Shown: positions 16,973 through 26,868, numbered from the stretch's first letter. The stretch: 56,610 nt of DNA from Planotetraspora thailandica (GCF_016863335.1 NZ_BOOR01000035.1:1-56610); one strand, 5' to 3'. Notes: generated from the letters alone by a model not told the origin. Made by a program: numbers and translations.

Positions 16973-17386
16973 CTAGCCGTAGGCCTCGACGATCTTCACG
17001 TCCTCCTCGGTCACGACGCCGTCGAGAATCCGGTAGGAGCGGAACTGCGGATCGTCGAACGCGGTCGAGACCAGCACGTAGTGCGCGTCGGGCTCGGAGG
17101 CGTAGCTGATGTCCGTACGCGACGGGTAGGCCTCGGTCGCCGTGTGCGAGTGGTAGATCACCACGGGCACCTCGTCGCGGTCGTCCATGTCGCGCCAGAC
17201 CCGGAACTGCTCTTGGGAGTCGAACCGGTAGAACGTCGGGGAACGCTCGGCGTTGTCCATCCGGATGAACCGCTCGGGCCGGTCGGACCCCTCAGGCCCG
17301 GCCACCACACCGCATGCCTCGTCAGGGTGGTCCGCGCGGGCGTGCGCCACGATCGCGTCGACCAGCTCACGTGAGATCGTCAGCAT
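16973..17386 (-). CDS. mec: Mec, JAMM-type metallopeptidase releasing cysteine from CysO
   Basis: A 137-residue M67-family zinc peptidase. The JAMM motif is complete: E23, H79 and H81 in IYHSHTATEAYPSRTD, and D92. In mycobacteria it cleaves the CysO-cysteine adduct made by CysM, freeing cysteine. It is upstream of cysO in the same direction. It may also trim the two residues beyond Gly-Gly on this CysO. Confidence 0.95.
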   Translation of the reverse strand: MLTISRELVDAIVAHARADHPDEACGVVAGPEGSDRPERFIRMDNAERSPTFYRFDSQEQFRVWRDMDDRDEVPVVIYHSHTATEAYPSRTDISYASEPDAHYVLVSTAFDDPQFRSYRILDGVVTEEDVKIVEAYG

Positions 17387-17395
17387 GCGGGAAAA

Positions 17396-17920
17396 CTACC
17401 AAAGCGCCCGGACGAGCGTGTCCTGCAGGTAGGTCAGCCAGTCGTAGGTGACGTAGGCCGGATATCGCGGATCTTCCTCGGACATGGCCGCGATCTCCTC
17501 GTGCACCTCCTCGGTGACCTCCAGGCGCACGCCGAGCGCGAGCCGTACGTCGTTGATCGCCCGCAGCCAGGCCTGGGCCTGCTCGAAGGTGAGCTCCAGC
17601 TCGCCCGGTTCGACCGTCTCCAGGACCATCGTGGCGTCGGCTCGCTTCCCCTCGCGCAGCGTCGCCTCGGTGTAGCGCCGGAACTCCCCGGACGCCTCGT
17701 CATCGGCGTACGCCGCGGGGAACAGCCTGGCCAGCACCGGATCGGACGGCGGCGTGGCCGACGCCCCGATCCCGAGCGCGCGCTCGATCGGATCGTCGCC
17801 GGTGGCGCCCGGCTCGACGAGGCCGAGGATCTGCGATACCAGCGAGACCAGGATGGACACCTCGCCGGCGTCGAGCCTGATCGTCACCCCTGCGTGCGAC
17901 GCCTTGAAACCCGTGCTCAT
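17396..17920 (-). CDS. DUF2017 family protein
   Basis: A 174-residue acidic protein of unknown function with the DUF2017 pattern: an early helix DAGEVSILVSLVSQILGL, central DPVLARLFPAAY, and C-terminal LRAINDVRLALGVRLEV and YVTYDWLTYLQDTLVRAL. The family almost always lies between clpS and the mec/cysO genes in actinobacteria, as here. ATG at 17920 is chosen because the five codons upstream look non-coding. Its constant neighbourhood with ClpS hints at a proteolysis-linked role, which is only inference. Confidence 0.88.
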   Translation of the reverse strand: MSTGFKASHAGVTIRLDAGEVSILVSLVSQILGLVEPGATGDDPIERALGIGASATPPSDPVLARLFPAAYADDEASGEFRRYTEATLREGKRADATMVLETVEPGELELTFEQAQAWLRAINDVRLALGVRLEVTEEVHEEIAAMSEEDPRYPAYVTYDWLTYLQDTLVRALW

Positions 17921-17956
17921 CGGCCCGGCTCCCACTCCCTCGAAACGTCGCCCACG

Positions 17957-18244
17957 TCAGGAGTCCCGCTGCACCGTGGCCCACAGGCCGTACGAATGGA
18001 GGATCTGGACGTCGCGCTCCATCTCCTCGCGGGTGCCGCTGGCGACCACGGCCTTGCCCTTGTGATGGACGTCCATCATCAACTTCTCAGCCTTGACCCG
18101 TGGATAGCCGAAGACCGACTGAAAGACATACGTCACATAGGACATCAGATTGACTGGATCATTCCAGACAATGGTCAGCCATGGCAGGTCTGGCCGAACG
18201 TCCGACAGCGGACGCTCCACCTCGGCCGGAGCGGTACCACCCAT
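17957..18244 (-). CDS. clpS: ATP-dependent Clp protease adaptor ClpS
   Basis: A 95-residue N-recognin adaptor that binds N-degron substrates and hands them to the ClpA/ClpC unfoldase. The signature [20 protein letters not shown] contains the Asn-Asp pair and the binding-pocket residues; the helix with VHHKGKAVV follows. Start at ATG 18244 gives the normal family length (about 95-105). It is divergent from pncB with only about 50 bases between starts, so both mRNAs are probably leaderless or nearly so. Confidence 0.96.
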   Translation of the reverse strand: MGGTAPAEVERPLSDVRPDLPWLTIVWNDPVNLMSYVTYVFQSVFGYPRVKAEKLMMDVHHKGKAVVASGTREEMERDVQILHSYGLWATVQRDS

Positions 18245-18295
18245 AGGACCATCCTGCACCACGACGGTCGTAGTCTTCGACACGTGCGGACGACC

Positions 18296-19561
18296 ATGGG
18301 CACTGCCCTGCTGACCGATCAATACGAGCTGACGATGCTTCAGGCCGCGCTGGCCGCCGGAACGGCGCGTCGGCGGGCGGTCTTCGAGGTGTTCGCCCGC
18401 AGGCTGCCCGGAGGGCGGCGATATGGGGTGGTCTCTGGGACCGGCAGGGTGCTGGACGCCTTGGAGTCGTTCCGCTTCGCCCCCGACGACCTGGAATTCC
18501 TGTCGGGCATCGTCGACGAGCCGACTCTGGCGTTTCTCGCCGATTACCGGTTCTCCGGAAATGTGTACGGCTACCGCGAGGGCGAGGCCTACTTCCCCGG
18601 ATCGCCGATCATGGTGGTGGAGGGGACCTTCGCCGAGGCGGTGATCCTGGAGACCGTCGTCCTGTCGATCCTCAACCATGACTGCGCGATCGCGTCCGCC
18701 GCGTCGCGCATGTCACACGCGGCGGGCGGCAGGCCGCTGATCGAGATGGGCTCGCGCCGCACACATGAGCTCGCCGCGGTCGCCGCGGCCCGGTCCGCCT
18801 ACCTGTGCGGCTTCTCCTCGACCTCCAACCTCATGGCCGGCCGCACCTACGGCCTGCCGACGGCGGGCACGGCCGCGCACGCGTTCATCCTGCTCCACGA
18901 CTCGGAGGAGGACGCGTTCCGGGCCCAGCTGCAGTCTCTCGGCCAGGACACCACCCTGCTCGTCGACACCTATGACGTGGCGAAAGCCGTACGGACCGCG
19001 GTGGAGCTGGCCGGGCCCGACCTGGGAGCCGTCCGGATCGACTCGGGCGACCTGGCCGCCGCGGCCCTGGACGTGCGCAAGACGCTCGACGCCTTCGGCG
19101 CGTCCAAGACCAGGATCATCGTGACCGGCGACCTGGACGAGTTCGCCATCGCCGCGCTGGCCGCCGCTCCCGTGGACGGGTACGGCGTGGGCACGGCCCT
19201 GGTCACGGGCTCGGGACATCCCACGGCCAACCTCGTTTACAAGCTGGTCGCCAGGGAGGACGCGTCGGGGCGCCTCCAGCCGGTCGCCAAACGGTCGGTC
19301 GGCAAGCCCAGCAAGGGCGGCCGCAAGTGGGCTTATCGCAGCGTCACCAAGGCCACGGCCACGGCCGAGATCGTCACCTGCGCCCCCGCCGAGGGCGAGG
19401 GCCGGGCGCTCCTGGCCGAGCTGGTGCGCGACGGCCAGGTGGTCGGCAGGGAGCCTCTCGACGCCGCGCGCGAGCGCCACCAGGCCACCCTGGCCGAGCT
19501 TCCGCCCTCCGCGCACAGCCTCTCCGACGGGGATCCGGCCATCCCCACCGTCTTCAGCTGA
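18296..19561 (+). CDS. pncB: Nicotinate phosphoribosyltransferase
   Basis: A 421-residue enzyme making nicotinate mononucleotide from nicotinate and PRPP in the Preiss-Handler NAD pathway. Motifs: TDQYELTM at the N-terminus, [19 protein letters not shown] (with the catalytic His region), VRIDSGDL and GTALVTGSG (phosphate site). ATG at 18296 is used; GTG at 18284 in the same frame is a possible alternative. The nicotinamidase gene follows 50 bases downstream, so together they recycle nicotinamide. Confidence 0.96.
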   Translation: MGTALLTDQYELTMLQAALAAGTARRRAVFEVFARRLPGGRRYGVVSGTGRVLDALESFRFAPDDLEFLSGIVDEPTLAFLADYRFSGNVYGYREGEAYFPGSPIMVVEGTFAEAVILETVVLSILNHDCAIASAASRMSHAAGGRPLIEMGSRRTHELAAVAAARSAYLCGFSSTSNLMAGRTYGLPTAGTAAHAFILLHDSEEDAFRAQLQSLGQDTTLLVDTYDVAKAVRTAVELAGPDLGAVRIDSGDLAAAALDVRKTLDAFGASKTRIIVTGDLDEFAIAALAAAPVDGYGVGTALVTGSGHPTANLVYKLVAREDASGRLQPVAKRSVGKPSKGGRKWAYRSVTKATATAEIVTCAPAEGEGRALLAELVRDGQVVGREPLDAARERHQATLAELPPSAHSLSDGDPAIPTVFS

Positions 19562-19611
19562 ACCGTCTTCAGCCGAGCCGGGATTCCCCCGCCGGCAGGA
19601 CAGGAGACCCA

Positions 19612-20184
19612 ATGAGAACCGCGCTCGTCATCGTCGACGTCCAGAACGACTTCTGCGAGGGCGGCAGCCTCGCCGTCAACGGAGGCGCCGAGGTCGCCGC
19701 CGCGATCAGCGGCCACGTCAGGTCGAGCCGGTACGACCACGTCGTGGCGTCCCGCGACCATCACATCGATCCGGGGGCGCACTTCTCCGCCGAGCCCGAC
19801 TACGTGGACAGCTGGCCCGCCCACTGCGTGGTCGGCAGCCCGGGCGCCCGCTTCCACCCGGCACTCGACACCACGGCAGTGGAGGAGGTCTTCAGCAAGG
19901 GAGCCCACCAGGCCGCCTACAGCGGTTTCGAGGGCACCGGCCCGACGGGCGCCGGTCTCGGTCCGTGGCTTCGCGACAACGGCGTGGAGGCCATCGACGT
20001 CGTCGGCATCGCGACCGACCACTGCGTCAGGGCGACCGCGCTCGACGGCGTGCGCCACGGCTTGGCCGTACGCGTGCTGCTCGATCTGACCGCCGGAGTC
20101 GCCAGGGAGACGACCGACGCCGCGCTGGCCGAGTTGTCGGCCGCGGGCGTCACCCTCGAGGGCACGCCCATCGTGCGCTCCTGA
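19612..20184 (+). CDS. pncA: Nicotinamidase / isochorismatase-family hydrolase
   Basis: A 190-residue cysteine hydrolase. The catalytic Asp is in IVDVQNDFCEGG (D9), a metal-binding set is in DHHIDPGAHF, Lys is in FSKG, and the nucleophile Cys is in GIATDHCVRATALD. It deamidates nicotinamide to nicotinate, the substrate of PncB upstream. AGGAG lies six bases before the ATG. Confidence 0.93.
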   Translation: MRTALVIVDVQNDFCEGGSLAVNGGAEVAAAISGHVRSSRYDHVVASRDHHIDPGAHFSAEPDYVDSWPAHCVVGSPGARFHPALDTTAVEEVFSKGAHQAAYSGFEGTGPTGAGLGPWLRDNGVEAIDVVGIATDHCVRATALDGVRHGLAVRVLLDLTAGVARETTDAALAELSAAGVTLEGTPIVRS

Positions 20185-20275
20185 TTTCGCGGTCATGTGA
20201 CGTTCAATACCTTCACCACCATGCGTCATGGGTGTATTACGGAGAGCGACATACTCCTCGTGATTGGCAGCCTCG

Positions 20276-20848
20276 ATGTTCGCGTTGGTGCTCGGTCTCT
20301 CCTGGCTCGTCCTGACACCGCTGTGCGTCTGGATGTTGTTCGGCCGCGACCGCGGCGGGACCGCCCGTGTCATCGCGGCCCTGACCCTCGTGGGATTGCA
20401 GACGGGAACGGTGCTGATCGGCATCGCCGAAGAGCACCAGGAGCACGGGCAGGCGACCCACATCGCCGCGCGTGCGACCCCGTCCCCCAGCGCTCCTCCC
20501 ACGCCGTCCCCTCGTGCGCGCCCCTGCGCCACCCGCGCGCTGTCCCCCTCCTCCGTACGGCTCTCGCGCCGCGAAACGGGGCTGGACGGCATGACCGTCT
20601 ATTGGGCGGCCTCCCCGGACGAATGCGGGACGGCTTCGGTCGCCCTGCACCCTGACGGGCGGCGACTGCAGATCTGGTTGCGCGAGGGCGCCGCCCACCA
20701 CAAGGGGGCGCGCATCCTCCCCGTGAAAGTGGCGGGCGGCCTGGCCTCGCTCGAACTGCGGCTGAGCCCGCCGTTGCGCCCGCGTTCCCAGTACGTGGCG
20801 GTGGACGCCAGAACCGGTCACCGGATCCCGGAGCGGCGGGGAGCCTAG
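20276..20848 (+). CDS. Small membrane protein with extracytoplasmic domain, unknown function
   Basis: About 190 residues. Two hydrophobic helices (about 3-21 and 34-50) are separated by a short basic loop, followed by a Pro/Thr/Ser-rich spacer and a domain of about 100 residues with two cysteines (CATRA and DECGTA) that could form a disulfide. It resembles no family I can name. ATG at 20276 is chosen; TTG at 20264 is possible. It converges with a secreted protein gene across a hairpin. Confidence 0.6.
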   Translation: MFALVLGLSWLVLTPLCVWMLFGRDRGGTARVIAALTLVGLQTGTVLIGIAEEHQEHGQATHIAARATPSPSAPPTPSPRARPCATRALSPSSVRLSRRETGLDGMTVYWAASPDECGTASVALHPDGRRLQIWLREGAAHHKGARILPVKVAGGLASLELRLSPPLRPRSQYVAVDARTGHRIPERRGA

Positions 20849-20868
20849 GTCGTCGTGCGTCGTTCAGG

Positions 20869-20904
20869 CGTGGCGGGACTCGCTCGGCGAGGAGCCCCGC
20901 CACG
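20869..20904. terminator. Bidirectional hairpin between convergent genes
   Basis: Stem CGTGGCGGG / CCCGCCACG with an inner CTCGC-TCG-GCGAG hairpin and no T-tract, lying exactly between two converging genes. Confidence 0.7.
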
Positions 20905-20913
20905 TGACGATGT

Positions 20914-21558
20914 TCAGAGTTGGCCGCTCTCGATCGCCTGCTTGACGGCCGTCTGCGTCTGCTGGTGCGAGGCGACGCCGTTAGCGACGACGAAGTCGAT
21001 CAGCGACGCGTCCGCGTCGAAGGTGAGGCGCTCGGTGACCGTGGTCTTGCCACCGGCCGCCTTCACAAAGGTGATCTTCTGGTGCGTGACCACGTTGGGC
21101 TCCGACCAGGTGTCGGTCTCGTAGAAGAAGCGGTCACGATTGATCCGCTGCTGCGCATGCGTCTTCAGGCTCACGACGGTGCCCTCGAAGGGCACGTCCT
21201 CGATGGCGGTGAAGTCGATGTACCGCAGGCCGCAGTAGTAGTAGTCCTTGTGGGTGACGACCCGCTTGAGGAACGCGGCCCTGCCGATGTGGTTGTTGAT
21301 GTTGGAGTAGGCGTCGAAGACGTGCCTGATGGACGCGTCGATCGTGACGGAGATGCTGGTCGTGACCCGGCTCCGCCCCGACCCCGGAGCCGGGGGCGTG
21401 GTGTCGGAGAAGTGGTAGGTGTCCCAGGCGGTCTGCCACTCGGCGGCGATCTGCGGATCGCTGTCGACGGTGTCGGCGCTTGCGGGGGTGGAGAGGGCGG
21501 CGACCATGACGGCCGCCGCGAGGAACGGAGCCGCCACAAGGCGCAGGAGCTTGTTCAC
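20914..21558 (-). CDS. Secreted SRPBCC/START-like protein
   Basis: A 214-residue protein with a signal peptide (MNKLLRLVAAPFLAAAVMVA, cleavage near ALSTPASA-DT). The mature part alternates strands and ends with a long amphipathic helix, and has the SRPBCC-type opening VTTSISVTIDASIRHVFDAYSNI, typical of the helix-grip lipid-binding fold. It probably binds a hydrophobic ligand outside the cell. Only one cysteine is visible (YYYCGL). Confidence 0.65.
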   Translation of the reverse strand: MNKLLRLVAAPFLAAAVMVAALSTPASADTVDSDPQIAAEWQTAWDTYHFSDTTPPAPGSGRSRVTTSISVTIDASIRHVFDAYSNINNHIGRAAFLKRVVTHKDYYYCGLRYIDFTAIEDVPFEGTVVSLKTHAQQRINRDRFFYETDTWSEPNVVTHQKITFVKAAGGKTTVTERLTFDADASLIDFVVANGVASHQQTQTAVKQAIESGQL

Positions 21559-21675
21559 GCGTACCTCAAGAAGAGTCGGTGCAGTGCAAGTGATCTTCTA
21601 TCGCATGCCGCGGTGATTTTCACCACCTCGCACCGAAAAGATCCCTCTCCTCCCCCGTTGGCCCCTTCAGTCGGG

Positions 21676-23427
21676 TCACCTGCGCTGGGCCGCCCACTTC
21701 CGGATCATCGCGATGCGCTCGCGGATCTGCTCGGCGGAGGCCTGGGCGATCGCGGGACCGCCGCAGGACCTGCGCAGCTCGGCGTGGATCACGCCGTGCG
21801 GCTGGCCGGTGCGGTGGTTCCACGCCCCGACGAGGCCGTTGAGCTCCTTGCGCAGCTCGTGAAGCAGCTCGTGCGGGGCGAGGGCCTGCTCCTCCTCCAC
21901 GGGCTTGGCCTTGCGTCTGGCGGCCTGCTGGTCGGCCTGGCGCTTGCGCAGGAGCGAGGCCACCTGGTCGGGCTCCAGCAGCCCCGGCAGGCCCAGGAAG
22001 TCTTCCTCCTCAGGTGAGCCGGGCGCGGCGGCGGTGCCGAACTCGCCGCCGTCGAACAGCACCCGGTCGAAGGTCGCCGACGCTTCCAGTGTCTGGAAGG
22101 GCAGCTCGTCGCCCAGGGCGTCGGGCTGCTTCTTCTCCTGCTGGGCCTGTTCGAGCAGCAGGTCGTCGAGGCCGTCCTCGTCTTTCTTACGGCCGAGCAC
22201 GTGGTCGCGCTCGGCCTCCATCTCGGCGGCCAGCCCCATGAGGAGGGGCACCGACGGGAGGAACACCGAAGCGGTCTCCCCGCGCTTGCGGGCCCGCACG
22301 AAGCGGCCCACCGCCTGGGCGAAGAACAGGGGGGTGGAGATGCTCGTGGCGTAGACGCCGACCGCCAGGCGGGGGATGTCGACGCCCTCGGAGACCATCC
22401 TGACCGCGACCAGCCAGCGCGCCTCGGAGGTGGAGAAATCCTTGATCTTCTTGGATGCGCCCGGATCGTCGGAGAGCACGATCTGCGCGCCCTCACCGGT
22501 GATGGTCCGGATGTGTCGAGCGTAGGCGCGCGCCGACTCGTGGTCGGTGGCGATGACCAGGCCGCCCGCGTCGGGCACGCCCCGCCTGACCTCGGTGAGC
22601 CGCCGATCGGCCGCGTGGATGACCTGCCGGATCCAGTCGCCCTTGGGGTCGAGCGCGGCCCGCCACGCCTGGGAGAGCTGATCCTTGGTGAGCGGGGTGC
22701 CGAGGGTTGCGGCGATCTCGTCACCTGCCCGGGTGCGCCATTTCATCTCACCCGAGTAGGCCAGGAAGATCACCGGGCGGACGACGCCGTCGGCGAGCGC
22801 CGGGCCGTACCCGTAGGAGTAGTCGGAGGCGCTGCGCAGCGCGCCCTCGCCGTCCTCCACGTAGGACACGAAGGGGATGGGGCTGTCGTCGGACCTGAAG
22901 GGCGTGCCGGTCAGGGCGAGGCGGCGCGTGGCGGGCTCGAACGCCTCCCGCACGCCGTCGCCCCACGACTTGGAGTCGCCCGCGTGGTGGACCTCGTCGA
23001 AGATGACCAGCGTCTTGCGCGCCTCGGTGCGGGCGCGGTGGAGCGCGGGATGCATCGAGACCTGGGCGTAGGTGATGGCGACGCCGATGTAGTCGCGGGA
23101 GGTCGCGCCCTGGCTGTTCTTGAACTCGGGGTCGATGCCGATGCCCACCTTGGCCGCGGCGTCGGCCCACTGGCGCTTCAGGTGCTCGGTGGGCGTGACG
23201 ATCGTGACCGCCCGAATGATGCCGCGGCTGAGCAGCTCGCTTGCGATCCGCAGAGCGTAGGTGGTCTTTCCGGCTCCCGGCGTGGCGACCGTCAGGAAGT
23301 CGCGTGGCTCACGCTGGAGATAGAGGTCGAACGCCTCCTGCTGCCACGCACGCAGTTTCGGTGCGGTGCCCCAGGCGGCGCGATCGGGATAGGACGGGGA
23401 GAGGTGGGACGCGGCCGAAACGCTCAA
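21676..23427 (-). CDS. DEAD/DEAH-box superfamily 2 helicase
   Basis: A 583-residue SF2 helicase or translocase. Motif Ia/Walker A is TVATPGAGKTTYAL (about 46-58), DEVH is in VIFDEVHHAG, motif III TGTPF, and motif VI QAVGRFVRARKRG. The C-terminal 150 residues are charged and lack a named domain. This actinobacterial family is often next to a DUF3039 gene; here the two are separated by about 3.5 kb of accessory genes. Role in DNA or RNA transactions is unknown. Confidence 0.9.
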   Translation of the reverse strand: MSVSAASHLSPSYPDRAAWGTAPKLRAWQQEAFDLYLQREPRDFLTVATPGAGKTTYALRIASELLSRGIIRAVTIVTPTEHLKRQWADAAAKVGIGIDPEFKNSQGATSRDYIGVAITYAQVSMHPALHRARTEARKTLVIFDEVHHAGDSKSWGDGVREAFEPATRRLALTGTPFRSDDSPIPFVSYVEDGEGALRSASDYSYGYGPALADGVVRPVIFLAYSGEMKWRTRAGDEIAATLGTPLTKDQLSQAWRAALDPKGDWIRQVIHAADRRLTEVRRGVPDAGGLVIATDHESARAYARHIRTITGEGAQIVLSDDPGASKKIKDFSTSEARWLVAVRMVSEGVDIPRLAVGVYATSISTPLFFAQAVGRFVRARKRGETASVFLPSVPLLMGLAAEMEAERDHVLGRKKDEDGLDDLLLEQAQQEKKQPDALGDELPFQTLEASATFDRVLFDGGEFGTAAAPGSPEEEDFLGLPGLLEPDQVASLLRKRQADQQAARRKAKPVEEEQALAPHELLHELRKELNGLVGAWNHRTGQPHGVIHAELRRSCGGPAIAQASAEQIRERIAMIRKWAAQRR

Positions 23428-23996
23428 CGACGCCTCCCCGGCCTCGCATGGACTCTGTTGTCTCTATCGGTTCGCTCCCTCACAGTGACCTCAGGGTAGT
23501 GGGACCGACCGACAAGACGCACCGACCCGGCCGGATCGGAGCCCGAAATTCATGCCCTCGGAGGAGGCCCCGCCATGCCGGGGTGCCGCGTGCGAGGAGG
23601 AGCGAGGCGACCCCGCGTGTGCACACGCCGGGGCCGGCAGGACCCGGCCGTGCCCTGATCTCCCTTGTCTCTCACTTATCGCTTTACCGATAACGCCGGC
23701 CAACGCAGTCTGCTTTATTCATAAATGTCATTATTTCACATTTGTGGGCATCCACATACGGGCAACACTGCGTTGGGCGTAGTTCCTTATGATGCTCTCA
23801 CATTCAATTTCAGCTGATATTTCATGTTCACAAGAGGGCGGCCGGTCGAAACGGATGCTGCGATAACATCTGCGGGCCGGCGCTGCCACGGGAACGGTGC
23901 CGACCACCGGTGCCTGAGCAACCAAGGCGGACAGCCCCGGGAGCCGATCGGCATCCGGGGTGTCCGCCCTGGTTTGCTAGTTGGTCACGCCGGCTC
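23428..23996. other. 569-base gap, AT-richer in its centre
   Basis: No convincing gene on either strand. From about 23660 to 23840 the sequence is clearly less GC-rich than its surroundings. TTATCG-N6-CGATAA at 23676-23693 is a perfect inverted repeat that could be an operator. The composition suggests acquired DNA or a long promoter region. Confidence 0.5.
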
Positions 23997-24599
23997 TCAG
24001 GAGCGAAGCGTTTCCGCAGTGCAGGTTCGCGGCGCCAGCGTAGCGATGACGCTGGTTGCACAGTCGGCGTAGAAGATGCTGCCGTCCGCCTTGCGCACAG
24101 TCACCCTCACCAGACCCCCGGGAATCCCTGTGCCCTGAATGGGCGGGTGAGCCGGCCCCGCCAACGGACTGCCAGAGGGGGCCGGCGCCACGGAGATGTC
24201 GTACACGAAACCCGGGAACACTGCAGACAGGTTGACCCACCCCGCCGACTGGCCGCCGTTGACCGGGGTTGGGGAGTGCACCCATGGAACGCCCTGGCGC
24301 GCCGTCCCGGTGAGGACGTCCGTCCGTCGCGGGACGCACGTCGGCGGGTTGTACATGCAACCACCCCGCGCGCCCCCCCAACTCGTAACGATGTTCGTCG
24401 TGCCGAGGCGCGGGTAGACGACGGGCTTGCGCGCGTCCGTCATCTTGGCCTGCGCCTGGTCACCACCGTTGGAGGCGTTCGCTGCGATCGCGCCGGACAG
24501 ACCCACGGCTGCACAGGTCACCGCCACCGCGGCGGCCCGCATCAGCGCGCGGCCGGCGCCACGCGAACGAGAAACCGAGCTGGTCCTACGAGAAATCAA
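23997..24599 (-). CDS. Secreted protein of unknown function
   Basis: About 200 residues with a long basic n-region and a hydrophobic core (RAAAVAVTCAAVGLSGAI), then likely cleavage near ANA-SN. The mature part has cysteines in GGCMYNPPTCVP and near FYADCATS and PRTCTAE, suggesting two disulfides. No family recognised. The TTG start is supported by a GGGGGGA run eight to ten bases upstream; ATG at 24542 is an internal alternative. It is flanked on both sides by AT-richer non-coding DNA, which fits recent acquisition. Confidence 0.55.
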   Translation of the reverse strand: MISRRTSSVSRSRGAGRALMRAAAVAVTCAAVGLSGAIAANASNGGDQAQAKMTDARKPVVYPRLGTTNIVTSWGGARGGCMYNPPTCVPRRTDVLTGTARQGVPWVHSPTPVNGGQSAGWVNLSAVFPGFVYDISVAPAPSGSPLAGPAHPPIQGTGIPGGLVRVTVRKADGSIFYADCATSVIATLAPRTCTAETLRS

Positions 24600-24967
24600 T
24601 TTGATTTCCCCCCATGGTGAGATTCGACTTTCCGGTCCACCGCGTTTTGAGCGATGCGACCTCGAAGATATCTGTCAGGGGAACCCTGGGCGGCGCGCCA
24701 TTTATCGGATACCAGCAAACTGATATTACGCATATCTCAAAGCGGCCCAGCTGATTAGGGCATCCCCCGATATCCCGCCTCTCGGCCACCCGAATGGTTC
24801 TTGTACGCCTATAGCGGCAATCATGAGAACGCACACGGCACAAAGTTCGGCCGATACAGCGAGACCTTTCCCGCTTAATCAGCTATATCAAGCCGTACGA
24901 TAAATAAGGGGCCACGACCGGACATCGGCGCCAGGGTTGGCGGACACGGAAAGAAAGCCCCTGAAGG
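24600..24967. other. 368-base AT-richer intergenic region
   Basis: No gene is seen. It contains several A/T-rich blocks (for example near 24705-24740 and 24880-24910) that are unusual for this chromosome and would hold the promoter of the secreted protein gene reading leftward. No recognised RNA motif. Confidence 0.4.
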
Positions 24968-25696
24968 TCAGCGGGCCCCCCACATCAGCTCCTCGATCTC
25001 GTCCCGAATGCGGGGGTCGTCGGGATGGGCCAGGCCGAGCAGAACCGTGGTCTTGCCATCCGAGCGGGTGAGCAACGTCACCCTCATGAACGCCGGCTGA
25101 TTGACGACGTCGCGGTATTCGGCCCGCACCGCCTTCGTGTGGGCGGGCAGCCCGTTGATCGTGACCGCGCGGTCGTCCACCACCTCGACCTTGTCACCGT
25201 GAAGTAAGAGTCGCGTGTAGAGGTCGCTGAGCTCGGCGACGGCGGGGCCGAGGCGTGCGGGGTCGACGTGCTCCTCGGGCCGTGCCATGACGGTCGCCCG
25301 GTCGCCGAACGCGGCGACGGAGGTGAATCCGGTCACCGGCGCGACCACTCCCTCGGTCCACTGCGGCGGCAACGCGTACGAGACCCCGGCCAGCGGGTCG
25401 GCGACCATCGTCGGAGGCGTGGTGTCGGCCCGGTTGAGTATCACGAAGACGACCGCGCTGATCAGTGCGGCGGCCACGGCCAGCGCGGCCCAGCCGAGCA
25501 GCAGGCGCTGCAGCCAGCGTGGCATGCGGCGGGGCGGCTCGATCGGCGTGCCGTACCAGACGGCGGAGGGCGGCAGGTCGTCGCCGCCCTCAGCCGGGTC
25601 CGGCCGTGCATCCAGGCGGCCTGACGGGCGAGAGTCCGTGAGAGGGGCGTCGTCCTCGGCGGGCGGCCAGACGCGGCGCGTCCACTGATCGTTCAC
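24968..25696 (-). CDS. Single-pass membrane protein with extracytoplasmic domain
   Basis: About 242 residues. A charged Pro/Asp-rich cytoplasmic part (1-70) leads to one transmembrane helix (about 75-98) and an outer domain of about 145 residues beginning near DPLAGVSYALPPQW. That type of domain, ending in strands before DDPRIRDEIEELM, is common in actinobacterial lipoprotein-like or PsbP/DcrB-like proteins, but I cannot assign a family firmly. GTG at 25696 has GGAGG five bases upstream and is a much better start than those further 5'. Confidence 0.65.
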   Translation of the reverse strand: MNDQWTRRVWPPAEDDAPLTDSRPSGRLDARPDPAEGGDDLPPSAVWYGTPIEPPRRMPRWLQRLLLGWAALAVAAALISAVVFVILNRADTTPPTMVADPLAGVSYALPPQWTEGVVAPVTGFTSVAAFGDRATVMARPEEHVDPARLGPAVAELSDLYTRLLLHGDKVEVVDDRAVTINGLPAHTKAVRAEYRDVVNQPAFMRVTLLTRSDGKTTVLLGLAHPDDPRIRDEIEELMWGAR

Positions 25697-25855
25697 AAAG
25701 CCTCCAGGAGCCCGCCGAGCCGGGCGCCCGTAGGACCGGCCCGGCATCGGCGCCGGATGAGATCAGACGCGACCCCGGTCACCATGAGCGCTGCTGTGGC
25801 AGTTACTCACAGAGACCGTACATCGTCAACGAAGATCAGGGCATTGCTATCGGAT

Positions 25856-26836
25856 CTAGGCAAGCGGGACTTTCTGCTGCCGGTACACGTTCCACATCTG
25901 GCGCATCCGCAGCGCCTGCCCGGCCGTGAAGTGCGTCATGCACCGGTCCTGGGCGTAGTCCATGAAATTGTGGATCGGATCCTCCTCGGGGAGAGGGCAG
26001 GAATCCTTGCGCGGCGGGCAGCCGGTGGTCGGCATCGACTCGGGCGGGGTGTCGTCGACCGCGTCGCCGGGCGGCGTGCACCCGTTCTCGAAAGTGTGCA
26101 GAAGGCCCAGCCAGTGGCCGATCTCGTGGACGGCGGTGTAGCCCTTGTCGAAGTTGCGCAACGGGCCCCCCGGCACGCTGCGCCAGTCGATGACCACGCC
26201 GTCCATGGCCGGCTCGCCCTGGTACCAGTACGGGTAGGTCGCGTAGCCGAGGACCAGTTCGCCGAGCTGCGCGATGTACAGGTTGAGCGTCTCCGCGCCG
26301 CCCTTGCGCAGCGCGGTCTTCATGGCTTCCTCGTTGGCCAGCGGCTCGCGGAACCAGTCCCGCCTGTCGGTGTGGGTGATGCCCTGGAGCACGAAGCGCA
26401 CCCCGGTGTCGACGCCGCCCATCTTCCCGCCGTAGGCCGCGTTGAGGGTGTCCACCTGCCGCTTCACGCCGGGGTCGGGCAGTCCTAGGGCGCCGTCCTT
26501 GATGACGTGCACCCACAGCGGAACGACGATCTCGCCGGTGGCGGGAACACGGCTCGCACCGCCCTCCTCGCCGAGCCGGCGGCGCAGGTCGGCCGACATG
26601 CGCGCGGTCTCGTCCGGGCCGGGCGCGCCCGGCTCGGCGGCGTGCGTGAGGCCGCCCGCGCGTCGAGATCGGGCGGCCCTGCGCCAGTCATCGGTGACGC
26701 ATTCCGCAGGATCGCCGGCCCTCCCTGCCGTACGGTCAGACCTGGCGTCGGCCCGGGCACTCGGAGGAGAACCGGAGGGGAGGGCACTCAGCGTGAACAG
26801 GCATGCCATCAGGACGGCTGTCGCGCAGCGGGCCAT
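25856..26836 (-). CDS. Secreted zinc metalloprotease, M43/pappalysin-like
   Basis: A 326-residue preproprotein. The signal peptide spans about 1-30. The zinc site is HEIGHWLGLLH (H237, E238, H241, H247), and the Met-turn is in HNFMDYAQDRC (M292), the extended HExxHxxGxxH metzincin pattern of the M43B cytophagalysin/pappalysin group. Cysteines in GCTPPG, GCPPRKDSC and DRC fit the family disulfides. It is probably secreted and degrades extracellular protein. Confidence 0.9.
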   Translation of the reverse strand: MARCATAVLMACLFTLSALPSGSPPSARADARSDRTAGRAGDPAECVTDDWRRAARSRRAGGLTHAAEPGAPGPDETARMSADLRRRLGEEGGASRVPATGEIVVPLWVHVIKDGALGLPDPGVKRQVDTLNAAYGGKMGGVDTGVRFVLQGITHTDRRDWFREPLANEEAMKTALRKGGAETLNLYIAQLGELVLGYATYPYWYQGEPAMDGVVIDWRSVPGGPLRNFDKGYTAVHEIGHWLGLLHTFENGCTPPGDAVDDTPPESMPTTGCPPRKDSCPLPEEDPIHNFMDYAQDRCMTHFTAGQALRMRQMWNVYRQQKVPLA

Positions 26837-26849
26837 TCGCTCCCCCGTT

Positions 26850-26868
26850 CGGGCTCGTCAGGAGCCCG
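26850..26868 (-). terminator. Short hairpin downstream of DUF3039 gene
   Basis: Perfect CGGGCTC / GAGCCCG stem with a five-base loop, 40 bases after the DUF3039 stop and just before the protease start. No T-tract. Confidence 0.45.

Noticed and set aside
17501-18295. N-terminal extension of PncB by 265 codons
   Set aside because: It is antisense to DUF2017 and clpS and lacks family similarity; PncB starts at 18296.
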